From: Pavlovales sp. CCMP2436
Taxonomy: Eukaryota > Haptophyta > Pavlovophyceae > Pavlovales
Length of the DNA: 10,401 nucleotides
Assembly: GCA_026770615.1 (NCBI GenBank)
Contig: MU631315.1
Coordinates: 193,736-204,136, forward strand
Direction: 5' to 3'
Position numbers and translations under genes: made by a program. The notes below the pieces were generated by a model. That model was not told the origin of the DNA. It saw nothing but the letters and a program-made list of their open reading frames with translations, and searched no databases. Below are positions 6,925 through 10,401 of the stretch, in pieces. Position 1 is the first letter of the stretch, and each line of letters starts with the position of its first letter.

Positions 6925-7573
6925 TTTACAGTTACATAAAGACAGTCCCTGAGACGGATCCTAATCAAACCTATTCCATAGGCAGGGTACACGCTGTCGC
7001 CATTTGTTTTTAGTTCATTCTCCGGAGCTGAGCCTTTGAGGATAGGGTCTCAAGAGGCAAGGGAACGCCTCAATCTATCAGAACCTCCTCAATGACTAAT
7101 TAAATATTACTAATTAAATGCACATTTTAAATAAAGTTCCTATTGAATAGGCAAATTTCAGGAGGTACCAATAGGCACGAGTCAGTGAGCGCTCTGGGCG
7201 GCGTGGGGAGCGAGCGGCACCCTCGCTTAAAGCCTCCTGCATGGCCGAGGTGCAGGTGATACCGGCCGCTCATCGAGTCTCCGATCCTTTCGGCGAGTGG
7301 CTCAGGCACGAGCGGCAGCAACGTAGGGTTAGCGTCTGCCATGCTGAAAATTTCGGAAAAATTATCAGTGAATTCACCAGGTCATAATAGGCCAACGAGG
7401 GATCGCATTGTTAATCTGGCAATTGATTCCTGGCTATCCCCATGTCGTGGTGTCCACGGCAATGTGCGTTGACCTTGAGTGTCCGACGACGCACGGTGCA
7501 GCGTACCAAACGTAGCCTATTGAATACGCCAAAATGCTGTTAAAAATAGGTTCAGGGGTCTAGCCGTTTAGAA
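6925..7573. mobile_element. Insertion in repeat B, unclassified
   Basis: Absent from repeat A, where GTAACTAAC and the GGTCGAC/GGTCAAC side lie about ten bases apart. The insert is AT-rich with a GC-rich core (7190-7340). The motif CCTATT..ATAGGC recurs at 6970-6984, 7140-7154 and (as GCCTATTGAATACGCC) 7516-7531, so it may mark subterminal sites. No clear terminal arms or target duplication were found. Confidence 0.5.
7241..7387 (+). CDS. Short coding-like frame, possible gene fragment
   Basis: Reads 48 residues from ATG 7241 to TAA 7385-7387. It starts MAEVQVIPAAHRVSDPFG and continues EWLRHERQQRRVSVCHAENF, then ends EFTRS. The frame is open back to 7175. The residue mix, with alternating Trp/Phe and charged residues, looks like real protein. 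The opposite strand also holds a 71-codon frame (7127-7342, MADANPTLLPLVPEPLAERI) with GC-rich third positions, so which strand, if either, is coding is undecided. No family is recognised. It sits in the GC-rich core of an insertion and may be a captured gene piece. Confidence 0.25.
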   Translation: MAEVQVIPAAHRVSDPFGEWLRHERQQRRVSVCHAENFGKIISEFTRS

Positions 7574-7639
7574 TGTTGTCGACCCTAGAGGCACATGAGA
7601 GGCACACGAGGCGGACTCCGACCGTCGAGGAGGGCTCTA

Positions 7640-8130
7640 CAGTCATAGACGGGCATTAAGAAAGCTGGGAATCCGAGTGAGGCCCAATTTCTTAGGGTTT
7701 CTTAGGCCCCCAGTGGCAGTGAGGCCCAAATTCTTAATAGCTGATCTGGCTCTGGCTGACCGGCAGTGAGGCTCAGTTTCGTAAGTCCCCTTGTCTGCTA
7801 TTTCTTCATTGCTCATGGTGTTATTTTCCGCCCCCAGATAAGGCCAGGGGTTATAATGAAGGACCAGAGACAGGGACAGTGGGATTGCTAGGGAATGGGC
7901 AAGAGGGAAAAGGCTTAGACAATGGTTTAGGAACGAGGTACTCTACCCGGCAAGACCGCCGGCCCCTATAAATCCTCTTTTTTAAATATAAGAAAACCGC
8001 AAAACATTAAGGCTAAATTTTCTTCGTTCTTAAGGCACCTCGCTATTTGAGGCCCAGTTTCTTCACTTTCTCCCAACAACATAGAGGCCCAGTTTCTCAA
8101 TGCCCAGCTTTCTTAATACCCGTCTATAAC
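7640..8130. mobile_element. TIR element (MITE) with TA flanks, 491 bp
   Basis: Terminal arms 7642-7669 (GTCATAGACGGG..CATTAAGAAAGCTGGG) and 8103-8130 match at 26 of 28 positions. TA at 7638-7639 and 8131-8132 is the duplicated target: repeat A has a single TA at the corresponding place (GGGCTCTATTCG on its minus strand). This fits the Tc1/mariner insertion mode. The interior has no gene but carries at least five copies of GAGGCYCARTTTCTTA (near 7679, 7721, 7768, 8048 and 8082), possibly subterminal binding sites for a transposase supplied elsewhere. Confidence 0.85.
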
Positions 8131-8163
8131 TAACAACAGATATCAACACTTAGCGCGCAGGGG

Positions 8164-8438
8164 TCCGCGTATAGAAATATCTTTAGGGACCACCCGAGGG
8201 GCCTCTCTTCTTCTCACGCGAATAAAAAAGCACCCCACAAAATCATGGCGTCAACGCGAAAAAAATGCCTAAAAAAATTCCTTCGCCTTAACGCGTTTTT
8301 TTTTTTTTTTTTTACTAGAAACTCGTCGCTATCAAACACTTCTGTGAACCCAGACCCGGGACCTCACCGAAGTCTAGACTTCGAGAGGCTCCGGTGGGAC
8401 TTCGAGAGAATATCGGGCAGTTGCGCCTTTTTCTGTAC
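8164..8438. mobile_element. Insertion in repeat B with imperfect 11-bp flank repeat
   Basis: GCGCGCAGGGG (8153-8163) and GCGAGCAGGGC (8439-8449) flank about 275 bases absent from repeat A, consistent with an aged target duplication. The interior holds an 18-nt T run (8296-8313) with AACGCG on both sides of the T/A-rich part, and CGAAGTCTAGACTTCG at about 8368-8383, a 16-bp palindrome. No terminal arms or coding region are seen. A long target duplication plus a T run would suit a retroposed element, but this is tentative. Confidence 0.45.
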
Positions 8439-8617
8439 GCGAGCAGGGCGAACAATGTCCACTTCTTCGTCCCGTCTACAGCTTTCAATCCTCCCCAGTG
8501 CGAACCTAATTCGGCCTTGCCTACTCGGCAAACAATTAATTACCAAGCCCGAGAGGTAGGCGAAACGAAATCGGCGTCGCCTGCTCGGAGCTCAGTCGGC
8601 GTTTTTGGTATTAGCAC

Positions 8618-8760
8618 GGCAAGGTGACGCCGGCTAGAGCTCAATAGACTCAACTAGTGACGATCAGACGCTGCTGATACCCGAGGCCACCTGGACGCAG
8701 AGACTGCGCCTTATGCCCTATAAGTTAAGCGGTAGAAGTGGCATCATTACAATAACATAA
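8618..8760 (-). repeat. Inverted repeat with 537-640, right copy
   Basis: Mate of 537-640: GTGACGATCAGACGCTG, GGCCACCTGGACGCAGA and GGCATCATTACAATA appear here in reverse-complement order. Extra bases around GCCTTATGCCCTATAAGTTA mark a small insertion relative to the left copy. Confidence 0.65.
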
Positions 8761-8857
8761 TATAATTTTTCTTTAAAGAAGTTTACTTAGTTGAAGGGGG
8801 GTGGGTGTAGTCTCGGTCTCGACTACGACCCCCCGCCCAACGCTTCCTCTGCTGTCT

Positions 8858-8880
8858 GGCACATAGGCGACCTATGTGCC
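8858..8880. repeat. Perfect 10-bp-stem palindrome
   Basis: GGCACATAGG, loop CGA, then CCTATGTGCC. It overlaps the candidate 3' splice site at 8865-8866. Confidence 0.9.
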
Positions 8881-9071
8881 CTTTTTCTCCTCCGAAGACC
8901 CGGCGCCTGATCGCACCCCGTCCCAGGCGAACGAGGACGCGATGGCCGCACCTGTGCGCCTCAAAGGCGACAAGGCGCACTCGGGGAGCACTCCTGCAAG
9001 CACCAGGGCCCCCTGCAACTCAATGGCCCCACCTCCGGGCGTGGCGCGTCTGGGATCCGAGTCCCCGCGGC
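8867..9071 (+). CDS. Possible internal exon of a gene or captured exon
   Basis: A 205-base open stretch lies between a good acceptor (pyrimidine-rich tract from about 8828, then CACATAG) and the consensus donor GTAAGT at 9072-9077. The frame that stays open reads ATYVPFFSSEDPAPDRTPSQ, then ANEDAMAAPVRLKGDKAHSG and a Ser/Pro-rich end SESPRR. Its GC content and mostly G/C third positions resemble the cyclin exons and differ from the flanking AT-rich DNA. The residues look like a disordered linker, so no family can be named. No partner exons were found, so it may be a gene fragment carried by the element, or chance. Confidence 0.33.
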
Positions 9072-9113
9072 GTAAGTCGGCCGAGTTCTCAAAAGTTTTT
9101 AAAATCGCATTTT

Positions 9114-9300
9114 TTATATTACTGATAGGGATTCAAGCTGGCGTCTGACTGTTCTGAATGTTGTATACTGGCCTAAGCGCTGCGTCTCCCATTGCCTGCT
9201 GCGTGCCTTAGTCGGCTGCACTGGCTTGAGCGCCACCGCGTGTGCCGATGGATCTCCGGTAGTGTGCCCGGGCAAGGGCGGTTAGTTGGGATATTATCTG
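9114..9300 (-). repeat. Right outer arm of the large palindrome
   Basis: Inverted mate of 4453-4636. It includes the module copy at 9114-9213 (ACTGATAGGGATTCAAGCTG onward) and, on the minus strand, the end of the same short reading frame, with its TAA at 9208-9210. Similarity stops near 9300, where AT-rich unrelated DNA begins, so the upstream part of the 4361-4543 frame is not present here. Confidence 0.85.
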
Positions 9301-9659
9301 CCATTTCTTAAATGTATTTATTTATTCATTTACGTGAGCACTCAATATTTTGTTATTAGTGGGCGCTTGCCAACTAGCCAAATGTGCAGCAGGTCTTAGG
9401 CGACTAAGCCCTCCATGCGACCGAACTTATGGCCAAAAAGAGTATATTCATGAAGGGGGGCGTTCTGGCTGGCGGTGTGACAAGTCATCGAGCTGATCGC
9501 TTATATATATTACTGATAGGTATAACATTACAATGACGTGCGCTCATGCGCAGCTCGCCCAGCCGCCTCGTTCTGATAATGATGGCGGCAATCGCCTACC
9601 GGCTTGGTCAAGTCCCGCCAGGCGGCAGGGAGACTCAAGAATCTTCCACTTACAGGGGA
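9301..9659. other. Stretch without a recognised gene
   Basis: AT-rich up to 9360, then mixed. TATATATTACTGATAGG at 9502-9518 repeats the edge of the dispersed module without the rest. A GC-rich part near 9540-9640 includes the short inverted CCCGCCAGGCGGCAGGG. No convincing frame is present. Confidence 0.4.
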
Positions 9660-9800
9660 TCGCGGGGAATAAGAACGGCGAGTTTAAGGCTGAGGCTCAG
9701 TAATTTCTTAGCAAAATACATATAAACAATGGTTAAATTTGCTTAAAGTACTATTAAAGGGCACGATAAACGAGGCTCAGTTTCTTAACTTTACGTGACG
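9660..9800 (-). mobile_element. Armless relative of the 3960-4127 element
   Basis: TTTCTTAGCAAAATACATAT and CGAGGCTCAGTTTCTTAAC match, in reverse complement, the interior of the 168-bp element (3983-4083). The GTCATAGACGGG arms are missing at both ends. It is probably a truncated or diverged copy. Confidence 0.55.
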
Positions 9801-9860
9801 TTCCTTATTGCTTGCGATCCCCTTTTTTTATAATAGTTCTTTTGATTGTATCTAAAATAA

Positions 9861-9940
9861 AACGTTCTCCTCATCTAAGGTTGTCGTGGTTGTTGGCCGG
9901 TGATAATTGGTTTGGTTCCTCTGTAGTGTGAGCCAATGTT
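9861..9940 (-). repeat. Inverted repeat with 3119-3200, right copy
   Basis: Mate of 3119-3200, found alone here without the arms of the fold-back element. It is directly followed at 9950 by a reverse copy of the dispersed module. Confidence 0.75.
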
Positions 9941-9949
9941 ACTGTGTGA

Positions 9950-10021
9950 TTCAAGCTGGCGTCTGACTGTCCTGGAAGTTGGGCGCTGGTCTGAGCGCTG
10001 CGTCGTCCATCGCCTGCGGGT
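9950..10021 (-). repeat. Reverse copy of the dispersed module
   Basis: GATTCAAGCTGGCGTCTGAC, then CTGGTCTGAGCGCTGCGTCG and CATCGCCTGC, the reverse complement of the module at 4549-4636 with scattered changes. Confidence 0.75.
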
Positions 10022-10057
10022 CATGATGGCTACTTCCGGATCCGTTTTACACACACA

Positions 10058-10139
10058 TATATATAGCGGCTCAGTATATATAGCGGCTCAGCATGGTTCA
10101 ACAGGTGTTGCTCACTCACTGACTTGGTCGACGTCAGAC
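10058..10139 (+). repeat. 64-bp direct repeat, right copy, with a local duplication
   Basis: 10076-10139 matches 138-201 at 63 of 64 positions. The first 17 or so bases (TATATATAGCGGCTCAG) are duplicated in tandem just before it (10058-10074). Confidence 0.85.
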
Positions 10140-10140
10140 T

Positions 10141-10226
10141 ATGCAGCAGGCAATGGGCGACGCAGCGCTCAGACTAGCACAACTTTCAGAACATCAGACG
10201 TCAGCTTGAATCCCCATCAGTATTAT
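10141..10226 (+). repeat. Forward copy of the dispersed module
   Basis: ATGCAGCAGGCAATGGGCGA, CGCAGCGCTCAGACTAGCAC and CAGCTTGAATCCCCATCAGT follow the order of 4549-4636. It abuts the 64-bp repeat on its left and the terminal inverted repeat on its right; at the left end of the window the order is terminal arm, module, 64-bp block. Confidence 0.8.
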
Positions 10227-10248
10227 AGATAGATTCTATGATATACAT

Positions 10249-10340
10249 TATATTACTGTAAAGGGGTTCGGGCTTGCGGTACGTTTTAAGTTCAAGTCAG
10301 GCTGATCTAAGCGCTCTGACGCAGGCTCCTACGCGCTACG
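10249..10340 (-). repeat. Right terminal inverted repeat (mate at 1-92)
   Basis: Reverse complement of 1-92 with five mismatches. The sequence continues with CCGAAGTGGGGAGCTGGTAG to an A-rich end at 10401. Whether the arm extends past 10340 depends on sequence left of the window. Confidence 0.85.
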
Positions 10341-10401
10341 CCGAAGTGGGGAGCTGGTAGAAGTGGTGGATGATGAGGAAGCCGAAAACAAAACAAACAA
10401 A

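Larger units (their letters stand above)
6304..8515 (-). repeat. Repeat B: inverted copy of repeat A split by four insertions
   Basis: Five blocks collinear with the reverse complement of 5385-5772 are found at 6304-6336, 6773-6924, 7574-7639, 8131-8163 and 8439-8515. The gaps hold a fold-back element (about 6337-6772), an unclassified insertion (6925-7573), a complete TIR element (7640-8130) and a further insertion (8164-8438). All extra DNA is in copy B, and copy A is continuous. Confidence 0.75.

Noticed and set aside
10249..10340. tRNA-like B box (GGTTCGGGC, TTCAAGTC) in the terminal repeat
   Set aside because: No cloverleaf with acceptor, D and anticodon stems can be drawn around it.

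Overview
The window is nuclear-type eukaryotic DNA, probably from an alga or another protist with GC-rich exons; I cannot name the species. The reasons are one clearly spliced gene (U/P-type, PHO80-like cyclin) with a GT-AG intron and an AATAAA poly(A) signal, surrounded by non-coding DNA of lower GC full of short inverted repeats and MITE-like elements. No bacterial operon, rRNA, tRNA or CRISPR array is visible, and no recognisable transposase or reverse transcriptase domain was found.

Layout. Positions 1-92 and 10249-10340 are inverted copies of one sequence (87/92 by eye), so almost the whole window lies between terminal inverted repeats. Just inside, a 64-bp block (138-201 and 10076-10139, 63/64) is repeated in direct orientation. 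A strong hairpin (749-836) precedes the cyclin gene (exons 1119-1444 and 1576-1954; poly(A) signal 2303-2308). From 2346 to the end the window is mostly repeats: a 36-nt T run, a fold-back element (2950-3472), a decayed reading frame (3485-3760), a short TIR element with TA flanks (3960-4127) and a GC-rich 34-bp-unit array (4150-4285).

Positions 4450-9300 look like one large, degenerate palindrome. Its outer arms are 4453-4636 and 9114-9300. Its inner arms are an uninterrupted repeat (A, 5385-5772) and an inverted copy (B, 6304-8515) split by four insertions, one of them a complete 491-bp TIR element (7640-8130) whose empty site can be read from copy A. A second 34-bp-unit array (6080-6215) sits near the centre. 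Small coding-like pieces lie inside: a 60-codon frame ending in the left outer arm and partly conserved in the right arm, a short frame at 7241-7387, and a possible internal exon at 8867-9071 with good splice signals.

Only the cyclin is a confidently identified gene. The rest is best read as layered transposable-element history, with a few candidate gene fragments. Percentages and alignments were done by eye and are approximate.
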